Part shown: positions 1 to 9,299 of the stretch, one piece after another
How positions within the stretch are numbered: the stretch's first letter is position 1
Layout of the letters: every line of letters starts with the position of its first letter
Assembly: GCF_013409065.1 (NCBI RefSeq)
Contig: NZ_JACBZP010000001.1
Coordinates: 372,001 to 436,000 of the forward strand
Direction of reading: 5' to 3'
Length of the DNA: 64,000 bases
Source: Spelaeicoccus albus
GTDB taxonomy: Bacteria; Actinomycetota; Actinomycetes; Actinomycetales; Brevibacteriaceae
Notes under the pieces: generated by a model
Told to the model about the DNA's origin: nothing
The model's database searches: none
What the model saw: only the letters and a program-made list of their open reading frames with translations
Position numbers and translations under genes: made by a program

Positions 1-2
1 TC

Positions 3-1484
3 GAAGACGTCATCGGCGAGCACCTTGATCAACTGTTCCCCGGAATGGAGGTCGTCCACAGCCACACGTTCCGGGTCACCCGCAATGAGGACCTCGAGGT
101 CGAAGAGGACGACACCGAGAACTTGTTGCAGGCCCTGGAAAAGGAACTGCTGCGACGCAGGTTCGGGCCCGCCGTCCGGCTCGAAGTGGCCCCCGACATT
201 CATCCGACGGTGCTCGACCTCTTGGTCCGCGAGCTCGGCGTGCACAACCGGGAGGTCTACGAGTTGCCGGCGCCGCTCGACTTGCGCGGCCTGAGCGATC
301 TGGCCGCGATCTCCCGAGGCGACCTGCACTATCCCAAGGCGGTGCCGCGGATGAACCGGTACCTGTCGGAGGCGGAGAGTTCGAATCAGGCGGACGTGTT
401 CGGCGCCATCCGTGCCCGCGACATCTTGTTGCACCACCCGTACGATTCGTTTTCGACGAGTGTGCAGGCGTTCTTGGAGCAGGCCGCAAACGATCCGCAG
501 GTGCTGGCCATCAAGCAGACCCTGTACCGTACCTCGGGCGATTCACCGATCGTCGATGCGCTCATCGATGCGGCCGAAGCCGGCAAGCAAGTGCTTGCCG
601 TTGTCGAGATCAAGGCCCGGTTCGATGAACAGGCGAACATTTCCTGGGCGCGGAAGCTCGAGCAGTCCGGCGTGCACGTGGTGTACGGCATCGTCGGGTT
701 GAAGACCCATTCGAAGCTGTGCCTGGTGGTACGCCAAGAAGTCGACGGCCTGCGCCGCTACTGCCACGTCGGCACCGGCAACTATCATCCGAAGACGGCA
801 CGGCTGTACGAGGATTTCGGCCTGCTGACCTGCAACGATCAGGTCGGCGACGATCTGACTCGGCTGTTCAACCAGTTGTCGGGGTACGCGCCGTCCACGA
901 CCTACCACCGGTTGCTGGTGGCGCCGCGCAGCGTCCGCTCGGGCCTGCTCAAACTGATCAAGTCCGAGGTCGAGCACTTCGAGGCGGGCCGGGCGGCGCG
1001 CATTCGGATCAAGGTCAATTCGATCGTCGACGAGCAGATCATCGATGCGCTGTACCGGGCCTCTATGGCAGGCGTCCCGATCGAGCTGCTCGTCCGCGGC
1101 ATCTGCGCGCTCAGGCCGGGGGTGCCGGGGCTTTCCGAGACCATCCAGGTGCGCAGCGTGGTGGGCAGGTTCCTCGAACATTCGCGTGCGTTCACGTTTG
1201 CCGGCGGCGGCGATCCGACGGTGTACATCGGGTCGGCCGACATGATGCACCGCAATCTCGACCGGCGGGTGGAATCGCTGGTGCGGCTCACTTCCCCCGA
1301 GCACATCCAGGAGATCGAGGCGTTGTTCGACCTGGCATTCAGCGAAAAGACCGAAGCATGGCTGCTCGACGGCGACGGCGCGTGGACGAGGAATCATCTG
1401 GCTGAGGACGGCCACGCGCTTGTCAATCTGCAAGAGGAACTGCTCCGCGTGCACGGCAAGCGGCGAGCACGGGTGCGCAGGTGA
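3..1484 (+). CDS. ppk1: Polyphosphate kinase Ppk1, 3' part (5' end outside window)
   Basis: This frame is open from the first bases of the window, so the gene starts upstream; about 493 C-terminal residues are present out of roughly 700 usual for the family. Ppk1 reversibly transfers the terminal phosphate of ATP to long-chain polyphosphate. Both phospholipase-D-like catalytic halves are visible: the segment [13 protein letters not shown] near nt 700-735 carries the histidine that becomes phosphorylated in this family, and [10 protein letters not shown] near nt 1170-1200 carries the second conserved histidine. The stop overlaps the next start by 4 nt, so the two genes are probably cotranslated. 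The ppk1-mutT1 pairing is also known in mycobacteria and fits the phosphate genes that follow. Confidence 0.96.
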   Translation, partial: EDVIGEHLDQLFPGMEVVHSHTFRVTRNEDLEVEEDDTENLLQALEKELLRRRFGPAVRLEVAPDIHPTVLDLLVRELGVHNREVYELPAPLDLRGLSDLAAISRGDLHYPKAVPRMNRYLSEAESSNQADVFGAIRARDILLHHPYDSFSTSVQAFLEQAANDPQVLAIKQTLYRTSGDSPIVDALIDAAEAGKQVLAVVEIKARFDEQANISWARKLEQSGVHVVYGIVGLKTHSKLCLVVRQEVDGLRRYCHVGTGNYHPKTARLYEDFGLLTCNDQVGDDLTRLFNQLSGYAPSTTYHRLLVAPRSVRSGLLKLIKSEVEHFEAGRAARIRIKVNSIVDEQIIDALYRASMAGVPIELLVRGICALRPGVPGLSETIQVRSVVGRFLEHSRAFTFAGGGDPTVYIGSADMMHRNLDRRVESLVRLTSPEHIQEIEALFDLAFSEKTEAWLLDGDGAWTRNHLAEDGHALVNLQEELLRVHGKRRARVRR

Positions 1485-2452
1485 CGTCCATCGTGGCCGA
1501 CGCGGCCGATTCGGCGCGCGTCAAGGCCGATGTACTGGCCGGCGGCGCCGTGTGTTGGCGCGAGCGGGACGGCGAGCTCGAAATATTGCTCGTCCATCGT
1601 CCGCGGTACAACGACTGGTCGTGGCCCAAGGGAAAAGTCGACAAGGGCGAGACTCTTCCCGAATGCGCTATCCGCGAGGTGCGCGAGGAGACCGGCTATT
1701 CAATCACTTTGGGGCTGCCCCTGCCGGAAGCCAAATACAAGGTCGGCAAGGGCGCCAAGAAGCACGTGGCCTACTGGGCGGCCGAGATCACCGGCGACGC
1801 CGATCCGGCACCGGAATCGCCCAAGGAGATCGACGAAGCCCGATGGGTGCCGACCGCCAAGGCCCGCACCATGCTCAGCCGGTACGACGACCGCGAACAG
1901 CTCGACGTCGTCGACAAGGCCTGGTCGAAAGGTAATTTGCGCGTGTGGCCGTTGATCATCGTGCGCCACGGCAAGGCCTTTCCCCGGTCGCGCTGGCACA
2001 AGACGGAGCACAAACGGCCGCTGTTGGCCACCGGCGCCCGGCAGGCCGAGTCATTGACGACGTTGTTGAGCGCGTGGGCGCCGCGACGCGTGTACTCCAG
2101 CCCGTGGAAGCGGTGCATGGCGACCATCACGCCGTACGCCGAGTCGATCGGCCGGAACGTGAAGCAAAAGGACGAGTTGAGCGAGAAGGCTCATTCGGAC
2201 ACGCCCGTCAAAGTAGCCGCGCTCTTGTCGAAAATCGTTGAAAAGGGCAAGCCGGCAGCCGTGTGCACGCACCGCCCGGTGCTGCCGACGGTTTTGGCAG
2301 CTTTGGCCGGTCTGGCACCGCCCGCGGTTGCCGCCGAGCTGCCGGACTCCGATCCATATATGTCGCCCGGCGAGATCATCGTGGCCTCGCTGCGTCGCGA
2401 CTCGAAGCCGCGAGTGGTCGCCGTCGAGAGGTTCCGGCCGATCGACGGCTAA
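1481..2452 (+). CDS. mutT1: Nudix hydrolase fused to histidine phosphatase, MutT1 type
   Basis: The 323-residue protein starts with GTG inside the ppk1 stop (GTGA overlap). The N-terminal half has a complete Nudix box (G-x5-E-x7-REVREETGY, residues about 47-70), the metal-binding helix that hydrolyses oxidised or diphosphorylated nucleotides. The C-terminal half has the phosphatase motif VRHGKA near residue 160 and a second conserved histidine in CTHRPV near residue 265. This order matches mycobacterial MutT1, which sanitises 8-oxo-GTP/dGTP and diadenosine polyphosphates and also lies next to ppk1. Substrate is inferred from the family. Confidence 0.93.
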   Translation: MTSIVADAADSARVKADVLAGGAVCWRERDGELEILLVHRPRYNDWSWPKGKVDKGETLPECAIREVREETGYSITLGLPLPEAKYKVGKGAKKHVAYWAAEITGDADPAPESPKEIDEARWVPTAKARTMLSRYDDREQLDVVDKAWSKGNLRVWPLIIVRHGKAFPRSRWHKTEHKRPLLATGARQAESLTTLLSAWAPRRVYSSPWKRCMATITPYAESIGRNVKQKDELSEKAHSDTPVKVAALLSKIVEKGKPAAVCTHRPVLPTVLAALAGLAPPAVAAELPDSDPYMSPGEIIVASLRRDSKPRVVAVERFRPIDG

Positions 2453-2464
2453 GTTTCTCCTCCG

Positions 2465-2486
2465 GTTCACGTGATGTTCACTCGCC
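2465..2486 (+). promoter_or_regulatory. PHO-box-like direct repeat upstream of pstS
   Basis: Two identical GTTCAC units lie exactly 11 nt apart (2465-2470 and 2476-2481). This is the spacing and core of PhoP boxes in actinobacteria, where PhoP binds 11-nt direct repeat units. The site is 75-90 nt upstream of the pstS start and no other gene lies between. Phosphate-starvation control of the pst operon is therefore likely; binding itself is inferred. Confidence 0.7.
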
Positions 2487-2555
2487 GACCGCCTGCGGTC
2501 CACTTCGCTCTTCTACCTTTCAAGTGTCATGAACTCACACTTCGAAAGGCATTCC

Positions 2556-3647
2556 ATGAAGCGTATTTCCCCGGCAATCGCGCTCGCTGCATGTTTCGCG
2601 CTGACCCTCAGCGGCTGCGGCAGCGACGATCCGACCGGCGCCAAGGGCGTGGGTGGGTCCGGTCAGCAAAAGAACGTGTTGCAGGGAATCGGATCGAGCG
2701 CACAGAAATCGGCGATGGACGCGTGGATCGCCGGGTTCGAGAAGAAGCAGTCGACGACGTCCGTCCAGTATTCGCCGGACGGTTCGGGTGCCGGCGTCAA
2801 GCAGTTCCTGGCCGGCGCAGCCAAATTCGCCGGATCGGACAAGTATCTCGACGATGACCAGGCGGCGAAGGCCAACTCTGTGTGCGGCCCGGACGGAGCC
2901 TACGAGTTCCCGGTGTACATCAGCCCGATCGCCGTGGCGTTCAACCTGCCGGGGATCAAGCACCTGAATTTCGCGCCGTCCACCATTGCGGAGATCTTCA
3001 GCGGCAAGATCTCCGCGTGGGACGATCCGGCCATCAAGGCCGACAACCCGAACGCGAAGCTGCCGTCGACGAAAATCACTGCAGTGCACCGCAGCGACGA
3101 TTCGGGCACCACGAACAATTTCACCGATTACCTCCATCAGACGGCACCCAAGGCCTGGCCGGACGAGGCGGCCGAGACGTTCCCGCACAAGGGGGAAGCG
3201 GCGTCCGGCACCACCGGCGTCGTGCAGACGGTGCAGGGCGCCGAGGGCGCGATCGGCTACATCGACGCATCGGCCGTCGGCAAGGATCTCGGCACCGCCA
3301 AGATCAAGGTCGGTTCCAACTTCACTGCGATGACGTCCGAGGGGGCGGCGACGGTCGTGGGCGAATCGAAGCAAACAGCCGGCCGCGGCAAGCACGACCT
3401 GGCCATCGACCTGAACCGCACCACGACGACGAAGGGGGCCTACCCGCTCGTCCTGGTCAGCTACCACCTGGTCTGCTCGTCGTACAAGGATGAGAAGACC
3501 GTGGACGCCGTCAAGGCCTGGGAGAAGTACGTGGTCAGCTCGGCCGCGCAACAGGCCGCGGAAGAAAACGCCGGCTCGGCCGCCATCCCGCAAAGCGTGT
3601 CGGACAAGGCCGTCCGGGCGATCGATTCGATCACGGTCAAGAAATAG
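2556..3647 (+). CDS. pstS: Phosphate ABC transporter substrate-binding lipoprotein PstS
   Basis: About 363 residues. An in-frame ATG 27 nt upstream exists, but the ATG at 2556 gives a proper lipoprotein signal: a KR-containing start, a hydrophobic stretch and the lipobox LTLSGCGS near residue 22. A GAAAGG ribosome site lies just upstream. The body has PstS hallmarks, including the phosphate loop AVHRSDDSGTTNNFTDYL and the FSGKISAWDDP segment. The protein is anchored outside the membrane and delivers phosphate to PstCA. It opens pstSCAB and sits behind the PHO-box-like repeat. Confidence 0.97.
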   Translation: MKRISPAIALAACFALTLSGCGSDDPTGAKGVGGSGQQKNVLQGIGSSAQKSAMDAWIAGFEKKQSTTSVQYSPDGSGAGVKQFLAGAAKFAGSDKYLDDDQAAKANSVCGPDGAYEFPVYISPIAVAFNLPGIKHLNFAPSTIAEIFSGKISAWDDPAIKADNPNAKLPSTKITAVHRSDDSGTTNNFTDYLHQTAPKAWPDEAAETFPHKGEAASGTTGVVQTVQGAEGAIGYIDASAVGKDLGTAKIKVGSNFTAMTSEGAATVVGESKQTAGRGKHDLAIDLNRTTTTKGAYPLVLVSYHLVCSSYKDEKTVDAVKAWEKYVVSSAAQQAAEENAGSAAIPQSVSDKAVRAIDSITVKK

Positions 3648-3653
3648 CGCCCG

Positions 3654-4649
3654 GTGTCAGTGCTCACATCGCGCAATTCGGCGCCGGCCGCCGATTCGTC
3701 GTCCGGCCGGTCGCCACGCCCGTCGCCCGGCCGGTCGCCCGTGCAACGCCGGACGACGCGCGGGCTGGGCGACCGTGTGTTCTGCCGCGTGACGCTCGGC
3801 GCCGGCCTGCTCATCGTGGCCGCACTGGTCGGCGTCGCGGTGTTCTTGGTGTGGCAGGCGTACCCCGCGTTCATTGCCGATCCCGCCGAGGTCAAGGGCG
3901 GCGCCGGGTTTTGGGCTTACGTGGTGCCGCTCGTGGCGGGCACCGTGATCGCCGCGGCCATCGCGCTGGTGATCGCGACGCCCGTTTCGGTCGGAATCGC
4001 ATTGTTCATCTCGCACTTCGCGCCGCGGCGGATGGCATCGTTCCTCGGATATCTCGTCGACTTGTTGGCGGCAGTGCCCAGCGTCGTCTACGGGTTGTGG
4101 GGGTGGCTGTGGCTGTCCGGCCACATCCGCCCGTTGTTCGAAATTCTCAGTCACTACCTGGGCTGGTTGCCGTTTTTCGCCGGCCCTGCTTCAGCGACGG
4201 GCCGCACCATGCTCACGGCCGGGATCGTCCTGGCCGTCATGATCCTGCCGATCATCACGTCGTTGTCGCGGGAGGTGTTCTTGCAGGCGCCGCGGCTGAA
4301 TGAGGAAGCCGCCCTCGCGCTCGGCGCGACTCGCTGGGAAATGGTGCGACTCGTCGTCCTGCCCTTTGGCCGGTCCGGCGTGATCAGCGCCGCGATGCTT
4401 GGCCTGGGCCGGGCTCTGGGCGAAACGATGGCGATCGCCATGGTCCTCTCCCCCGGTGTGCTGACGGCGTCCCTGGTCAAATCCGGCAATCAGACAATCG
4501 CGGCCGAGATCGCGCAGAACTTTCCCGAAGCCGCGGGACTCGGCCTCTCAACGCTTATCGCTGCCGGGCTCGTTTTGTTTGCCATCACCCTCATCGTCAA
4601 CGTGGCGGCTCGCGCAATCATCGCCCGGCAGCCGATGCGCGTCCGATAG
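3654..4649 (+). CDS. pstC: Phosphate ABC transporter permease PstC
   Basis: A 331-residue inner-membrane permease starting with GTG six nt after pstS. The first 40 or so residues are Ser/Pro/Arg-rich and cytoplasmic, followed by about six membrane helices. The EAA loop reads NEEAALALGATRWEMVRLVVLP near residues 220-240, the contact site for the PstB ATPase. LSGHIRPLFE and the conserved GRALGETMAIAMV support PstC. It forms the membrane channel with PstA. The start has no strong ribosome site and probably relies on coupling to pstS. Confidence 0.96.
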   Translation: MSVLTSRNSAPAADSSSGRSPRPSPGRSPVQRRTTRGLGDRVFCRVTLGAGLLIVAALVGVAVFLVWQAYPAFIADPAEVKGGAGFWAYVVPLVAGTVIAAAIALVIATPVSVGIALFISHFAPRRMASFLGYLVDLLAAVPSVVYGLWGWLWLSGHIRPLFEILSHYLGWLPFFAGPASATGRTMLTAGIVLAVMILPIITSLSREVFLQAPRLNEEAALALGATRWEMVRLVVLPFGRSGVISAAMLGLGRALGETMAIAMVLSPGVLTASLVKSGNQTIAAEIAQNFPEAAGLGLSTLIAAGLVLFAITLIVNVAARAIIARQPMRVR

Positions 4650-4660
4650 GAGTTGCAATC

Positions 4661-5590
4661 GTGAGTACCGCGTTCGTCCCCAAATCGAGACTGCGCCGCA
4701 AGCTGACGAACCATGCCGCAACGGTCTTGGTGTGTGCCGCGTTCGCAGCGGCCATGGCGCCCCTGATCGGTTTGTTGTGGACCGTCGCGGCTAACGGCGC
4801 CCCGCACGTGAGCCTGCAGTTCTTGAACACGTCGATGCACAATTTGACAGGCGTTTACGATGTGGCGGCCGATGAGGGCCGCGGCCCGCTGTTCGGCGGC
4901 ATCTACCACGCCATCGTCGGCACGGTTCTGATCACCGGGCTCGCCACTCTCATCTCGGTGCCGGTCGGCCTGCTGACGGCCATTTACCTCGTCGAATACG
5001 CGCGCCGCAGTGCGCTGGCCACGGCAATTCGGTTCCTCGTCGACGTGATGACCGGCATCCCGTCGATTGTGGCGGGCCTCTTCGCGTTCGCATTGTTCAG
5101 CGTGTTGGCCGGTCCGGGTACGCGCAGCGGTCTGGTCGCGGCTGTCGCGCTGTCGGTGCTCATGATCCCGCTGGTCGTGCGTACCAGCGAGGAAATGCTG
5201 CGGCTCGTCCCCGACGATCTGCGTGAAGCCGCGTACGCCCTCGGCGCGCCGAAGTGGAAAACCATCGTCACGATAGTCCTGCCCACCGCCTTGTCCGGCA
5301 TCACTTCGGGGGTGACCATCGCGATTTCCCGGGTGATCGGAGAGACCGCGCCACTGGTCGTGACTGCCGGCGTGGCGTCCGGAATCAACTACAACGTGTT
5401 TTCCGGGTGGCTGACATCGCTACCCGTGTACATCTACAACCAGGTGATGCGTCCGCTTGCGCCCGGGGCGCCGGATCCGAGCTACGACCGGGCATGGGCC
5501 GCGGCGTTCGTGCTCATCGTCATCGTGATGGTGCTGAATTTCGCGGCGCGGTTGTTTGGCCGTCTCATTGCCCCGCGCGGCGTCCGATGA
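4661..5590 (+). CDS. pstA: Phosphate ABC transporter permease PstA
   Basis: A 309-residue membrane permease with a GTG start preceded by AGGAG. About six hydrophobic helices are present, with the EAA loop [20 protein letters not shown] near residues 186-205 and the [11 protein letters not shown] segment typical of PstA. It pairs with PstC to form the high-affinity phosphate channel. It lies 11 nt after pstC. Confidence 0.96.
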   Translation: MSTAFVPKSRLRRKLTNHAATVLVCAAFAAAMAPLIGLLWTVAANGAPHVSLQFLNTSMHNLTGVYDVAADEGRGPLFGGIYHAIVGTVLITGLATLISVPVGLLTAIYLVEYARRSALATAIRFLVDVMTGIPSIVAGLFAFALFSVLAGPGTRSGLVAAVALSVLMIPLVVRTSEEMLRLVPDDLREAAYALGAPKWKTIVTIVLPTALSGITSGVTIAISRVIGETAPLVVTAGVASGINYNVFSGWLTSLPVYIYNQVMRPLAPGAPDPSYDRAWAAAFVLIVIVMVLNFAARLFGRLIAPRGVR

Positions 5591-5663
5591 GGGCAGCCGC
5601 CGGGCGGGTGGGCCAATCTCCGTATTCCGCCGGAAGTCGGAGCCAAAAAACAAGGAGGATTCC

Positions 5664-6506
5664 ATGACGACAACAGAAATGCTCAGCGAACCCGGCGTGC
5701 AGCCCGGAGCACCGGCGTCGCAATTCGACGACGCGCGGATCGACGTGCGGAACCTGTCGGCCTATTACGGCAAGTTCAGGGCGCTGGACGACGTGTCCAT
5801 GCCTATCGCCTCGAATGCCGTCACGGCGCTCATCGGCCCGTCCGGGTGCGGCAAATCGACGCTTTTGCGCACATTGAATCGGATGCACGAGGTGGTTCCG
5901 GGCGCCCGCGTCGAAGGGACGATCGCGGTGGACGGCAACGATCTGTATGCCCCCGAAGTGGACCCGGTCGACGTGCGGCGGCGCATCGGCATGGTGTTCC
6001 AGCGGCCGAACCCGTTTCCGACAATGTCGATCCGGGAAAACGTGCTGGCCGGTCCTCGCCTGAACAGCAAACGGTTCTCGGCAGCGGCCGGCGCCGAACG
6101 CGCCGAGGACGCGTTGCGGGCCGCCAACCTGTGGGACGAGGTGAAAGACCGACTCGGCGGCCCGGCGTCCGGGCTTTCCGGCGGGCAACAGCAACGTCTG
6201 TGCATCGCTCGCGCGATCGCGGTGTCCCCCGAGGTGATCCTGATGGACGAGCCGTGCTCGGCGCTCGATCCGATCTCGACGTTGGCCATCGAGGAGCTGA
6301 TCAGCGAACTGAAGCGCAACTACACGGTGGTCATCGTCACGCACAATATGCAGCAGGCCGCGCGAGTGTCCGACACTACCGCGTTCTTCACGGTCTCCGG
6401 CACCGGCGAACCCGGTCGGTTAGTCGAGCGCGGCGATACTGCGAGGGTGTTCTCGAATCCGGCCGAAAAGCGGACGGAGGACTACATTTCCGGCCGTTTC
6501 GGCTAA
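5664..6506 (+). CDS. pstB: Phosphate ABC transporter ATPase PstB
   Basis: 280 residues from the ATG at 5664, chosen over an upstream in-frame ATG (5556) because AAGGAGGA stands directly before it and the longer version overlaps pstA. Walker A is GPSGCGKST, the signature is [15 protein letters not shown] and Walker B is [13 protein letters not shown]. The order of motifs and the C-terminal [11 protein letters not shown] are typical of PstB. It energises PstCA. No phoU follows; the next genes are on the other strand. Confidence 0.97.
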   Translation: MTTTEMLSEPGVQPGAPASQFDDARIDVRNLSAYYGKFRALDDVSMPIASNAVTALIGPSGCGKSTLLRTLNRMHEVVPGARVEGTIAVDGNDLYAPEVDPVDVRRRIGMVFQRPNPFPTMSIRENVLAGPRLNSKRFSAAAGAERAEDALRAANLWDEVKDRLGGPASGLSGGQQQRLCIARAIAVSPEVILMDEPCSALDPISTLAIEELISELKRNYTVVIVTHNMQQAARVSDTTAFFTVSGTGEPGRLVERGDTARVFSNPAEKRTEDYISGRFG

Positions 6507-6559
6507 GCACCCGCCGCGCCGAGTGGCGGCCACTGGCTGTCCCGACGCCGATTTTGCAA

Positions 6560-6606
6560 CCGTTCGCCACCACTCGATGAGGACCGGCAGCCGTTCGCCA
6601 CCACTC
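6560..6606. repeat. 16-bp direct repeat at convergent gene ends
   Basis: CCGTTCGCCACCACTC occurs at 6560-6575 and again at 6591-6606, 31 nt apart, between the ends of pstB and the pit gene. The second copy reaches the last codons of pit. No hairpin terminator was recognised here. Confidence 0.7.
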
Positions 6607-7588
6607 ACAGCGTGAACAACAGCACCAACAACGCGGCGGCCAGACCGGTCAGCGGCAAGGCGACGATCCAGCTGAGGACGATGGGCGCCACAACCCGAGC
6701 GCGGGTGCCGCGACGCCGTCCGGGAACTCCGGCGCCGGCGATCGCTGCCGTGACCGTATACGTCATGGAAATCGGCGCGCGGAATGCGAACGCCGTCACG
6801 TACAGCACTGCGGCGGTCACCGAATCCGCGACGAATCCACGCACCGGGTCGAGCACTGTGATGCGTTCACCCAGCGTCCGAACAATCCGCCACCCGCCGC
6901 ACAGCGTCCCTCCGGCCAGCGCCAGCGCCACTGCGACGCGCGCCGCGGTCGGCCAGGCCCCGTCTTCCGCCCCCACCGCCGCAAGTGCCAGCACGACAAT
7001 CGCCAGGGATTTCTGTGCGTCCTGGATTCCGTGAGCGAGACTGAGCGCGACCGAGGCCAACGATTGGCCGGCCCGAAAGCGCGTGAACAGCGAGTCCTGG
7101 GAACGGCGCCGGACGATGTGCAACACCGCCCAGCAGATCCCATAGGCCGCGGCAAACCCCACAAGTGGCGAGACCAAGAGCGGCAACAAGACGGACGTGC
7201 CCACGACCGACCAGTGCGTCGTCGCCCCTACTGCGATGCCGGCGCCGAGCAGCCCGCCGATCAGGCCGTGCGTCGACGAGTTCGGTAGCGCCAGGATCCA
7301 GGTGACGACGTTCCACAGGATCGCGGCAAGCAACGCGGCTCCCAACAGGGCCATCGCTTCGGTCGGCTGTGAGGGCACTGTGACAATTCCGTCGCCGACG
7401 CGGCGCACGATGCCTTCGCCGATCATCGCCCCGATGAAGTTGAACACCGTCGCGACCACCAGGGCGATTTTCGGCGTGAGCGCGCGAGTCGTGACGGCTC
7501 CGGCCACTGCGGACGACGTGTCATGGAACCCATTGCTGAAAGCAAAGACCAATGCCAGCGCAATCACGCCGCCGAGCAGCCAACCCAC
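6605..7588 (-). CDS. Low-affinity inorganic phosphate transporter, PiT family
   Basis: A 327-residue membrane protein with about ten hydrophobic segments. It has the PiT family signatures FSNGFHDTSSAVAG near the N-terminus and LPNSSTHGLIGGLLGAG in the middle, the paired repeats that bind phosphate. Members import metal-phosphate or phosphate driven by protons or cations. The start follows directly on the stop of the DUF47 gene, so the two form an operon. Together with pstSCAB this gives the cell low- and high-affinity uptake in one locus. Confidence 0.93.
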   Translation of the reverse strand: MGWLLGGVIALALVFAFSNGFHDTSSAVAGAVTTRALTPKIALVVATVFNFIGAMIGEGIVRRVGDGIVTVPSQPTEAMALLGAALLAAILWNVVTWILALPNSSTHGLIGGLLGAGIAVGATTHWSVVGTSVLLPLLVSPLVGFAAAYGICWAVLHIVRRRSQDSLFTRFRAGQSLASVALSLAHGIQDAQKSLAIVVLALAAVGAEDGAWPTAARVAVALALAGGTLCGGWRIVRTLGERITVLDPVRGFVADSVTAAVLYVTAFAFRAPISMTYTVTAAIAGAGVPGRRRGTRARVVAPIVLSWIVALPLTGLAAALLVLLFTL

Positions 7589-8215
7589 CTACGATTCCTT
7601 GACGGCGATTCGACCGACAACGCGCGCGATACCGCGGAACGCGTCATCGGCGCGGCCCAGCGCTTCGGCAAGTGCCAATGTGGCCACCTCGATCGGGCCC
7701 GCGGCCTCGCCGAGACCGGGCCGGGCGGCCGCGACGATGTTTTCGTACAGCCCGTGACCGCGCAACGTCAGTCGGGACACCTCGTCGTGGTACTCCCAGA
7801 GGTCGCGCATTGCGGCAAGCCTCGTCGTCATTCGCACCGTCAGTTCCGCTTGGCTGCCGATCAGCTGCAGGTACTGCGCAGTGCCGGCCGGCGGTTCTTC
7901 CAAAGCGTCGGCCGACAGCGCGAACGCGACCGATCGCATCACCCGACAGGCGTGACGCAGTCCTTCGCCGAGCTCGAAGATGTCCTCGCGGGGCAACGGG
8001 GTGATGTAGTTTTCGCGAAGTGCGCGCAGCACGCCGTGCATGGATTCGTCCGCTTCCGTGCAGATTCCGGCGACCCGTTCCAGGATGGTGTCACGTTCGT
8101 CGACGGCGGCCCCCGACATTTCGGCCAGGACGAGTTGTTCATCGGCAAGGAGACGCGCCAGCGCTGCCAGGAGATCGAAGAACACCTTGTCTTGCGGCAC
8201 TACCCGTAATCGCAC
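7589..8215 (-). CDS. DUF47 / PhoU-like Pit accessory protein
   Basis: A 208-residue, largely helical protein with a GTG start. The pattern FFDLLAALARLLADEQLVLAEM followed by repeated helices and the acidic EADESMHGVL segment matches DUF47, a PhoU-related family often encoded next to pit genes. DUF47 proteins are thought to modulate Pit activity in the cytoplasm. Its stop abuts the pit start without a gap, which supports a joint function. Confidence 0.88.
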   Translation of the reverse strand: MRLRVVPQDKVFFDLLAALARLLADEQLVLAEMSGAAVDERDTILERVAGICTEADESMHGVLRALRENYITPLPREDIFELGEGLRHACRVMRSVAFALSADALEEPPAGTAQYLQLIGSQAELTVRMTTRLAAMRDLWEYHDEVSRLTLRGHGLYENIVAAARPGLGEAAGPIEVATLALAEALGRADDAFRGIARVVGRIAVKES

Positions 8216-8414
8216 GGTGACCCTTCTTCATCATCGGGCGGTTGCTTTCCGATGATTGTATATGGACGCCGAACCGGGAGCGCCTCTCGGCGAGTGGCCG
8301 CTCGTAGCGGCATATGTTGGAGCCCGGGGCTACCGCGGCTCGGCGTCCACGGCCGCCTTAAAAAACGACCGGTACCAGTGTGCGCCTTTCCCTGCCGATG
8401 GATCAAGCGCCGGG

Positions 8415-9041
8415 TCAGTCGAGTGTGTCGGCACGCCAAGCGGCGGCGCAGTGTCCAAGGGTGTCGGCCGTGTCGACGAGCGCGGCGGACGACGCGAGCG
8501 CGGCGTCCGGAGCACCGGCGTCCCGTCCCCCGCGTTCCGGCGTGCGTTCGGTTCGGCCCAGCGCCAAGATCCGCAAGAATGCGGCGGCCCGCTCGAGCGC
8601 CACGGCGAAATCGCCGCGATAGGCGCCCGCGAGGATCTCGTCGATTGTCCCGCGTACTTCGTCGGGACCGGGCGGCTCGGCGACGCCGGCCACGACCTCC
8701 GAGACCTCGTCCCGCCGCAGCCCACTGCGAAAGTCCTCCGCCGTGCCGCTCGGATCGGCACGCACGCCCTCCCGCAGAACGTACAAGCGCCACAACGCGC
8801 CGGGCAGCGAAACCGCCGGCGCGTGCGCCCACATGTCCGCCAACACCTCAAGTCCCATTTCGTCGGCCAGCGACACAAGACGCCGGACGACGTCCGGATC
8901 GTCGCTTTCGTGGCCCCGATGCAGCAGGACGGCGGCCGTCAAGTGCGTCAGTTCGGCTTGCGCGGCCGGATCGAGCTCGGATTGCAGGTTTTCCAGTGAC
9001 GCCCTGGCGATCGGACGCCGGAAATGTCGTTGATTTACCAC
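8415..9041 (-). CDS. Conserved hypothetical helical protein
   Basis: A 208-residue GTG-started protein (first residues MVNQRHFRRP). It is rich in Ala, Leu, Asp and Glu, has no signal peptide or membrane segment and no catalytic motif I know. Reverse-frame codon use is consistent with a real gene; the overlapping frames on both strands are shadows. It is separated from the DUF47 gene by 200 nt and is divergent from the betaine transporter. Function unknown. Confidence 0.7.
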   Translation of the reverse strand: MVNQRHFRRPIARASLENLQSELDPAAQAELTHLTAAVLLHRGHESDDPDVVRRLVSLADEMGLEVLADMWAHAPAVSLPGALWRLYVLREGVRADPSGTAEDFRSGLRRDEVSEVVAGVAEPPGPDEVRGTIDEILAGAYRGDFAVALERAAAFLRILALGRTERTPERGGRDAGAPDAALASSAALVDTADTLGHCAAAWRADTLD

Positions 9042-9299
9042 ATTTCCACGCTACTCGCACGCGCTTTGGGCAAAAATCCACTAGGCTAAGTCAGCACAGA
9101 TGAGACCTGGCTCACATCAGGAAAGGACCCCCGGAGCAGTGCGGCTAAGGTGGACCGAGCGATTTTAAATGTCACATGACAGCCACAGTTCGTTCATGAT
9201 CGATTAATTTCCGTGTCATTACCACGCAAACGCGCAATACTGGCGGTGCATACGACTGGGGCGATGTAGACGATACGACTATAGGCGGAGGTGACGCGG
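9042..9299. promoter_or_regulatory. Intergenic promoter region between hypothetical gene and betaine operon
   Basis: 258 nt without a gene between two divergent units. It is clearly AT-richer than the flanking genes (for example near 9170-9240) and must carry promoters for both directions. I could not single out -35/-10 boxes with confidence. The ribosome site GGAGGT at 9287-9292 sets the proV-type start. Confidence 0.5.

Noticed and set aside
8252-9103. Overlapping long plus-strand frames
   Set aside because: Arg/Pro-rich translations opposite the minus-strand hypothetical gene; no ribosome site.
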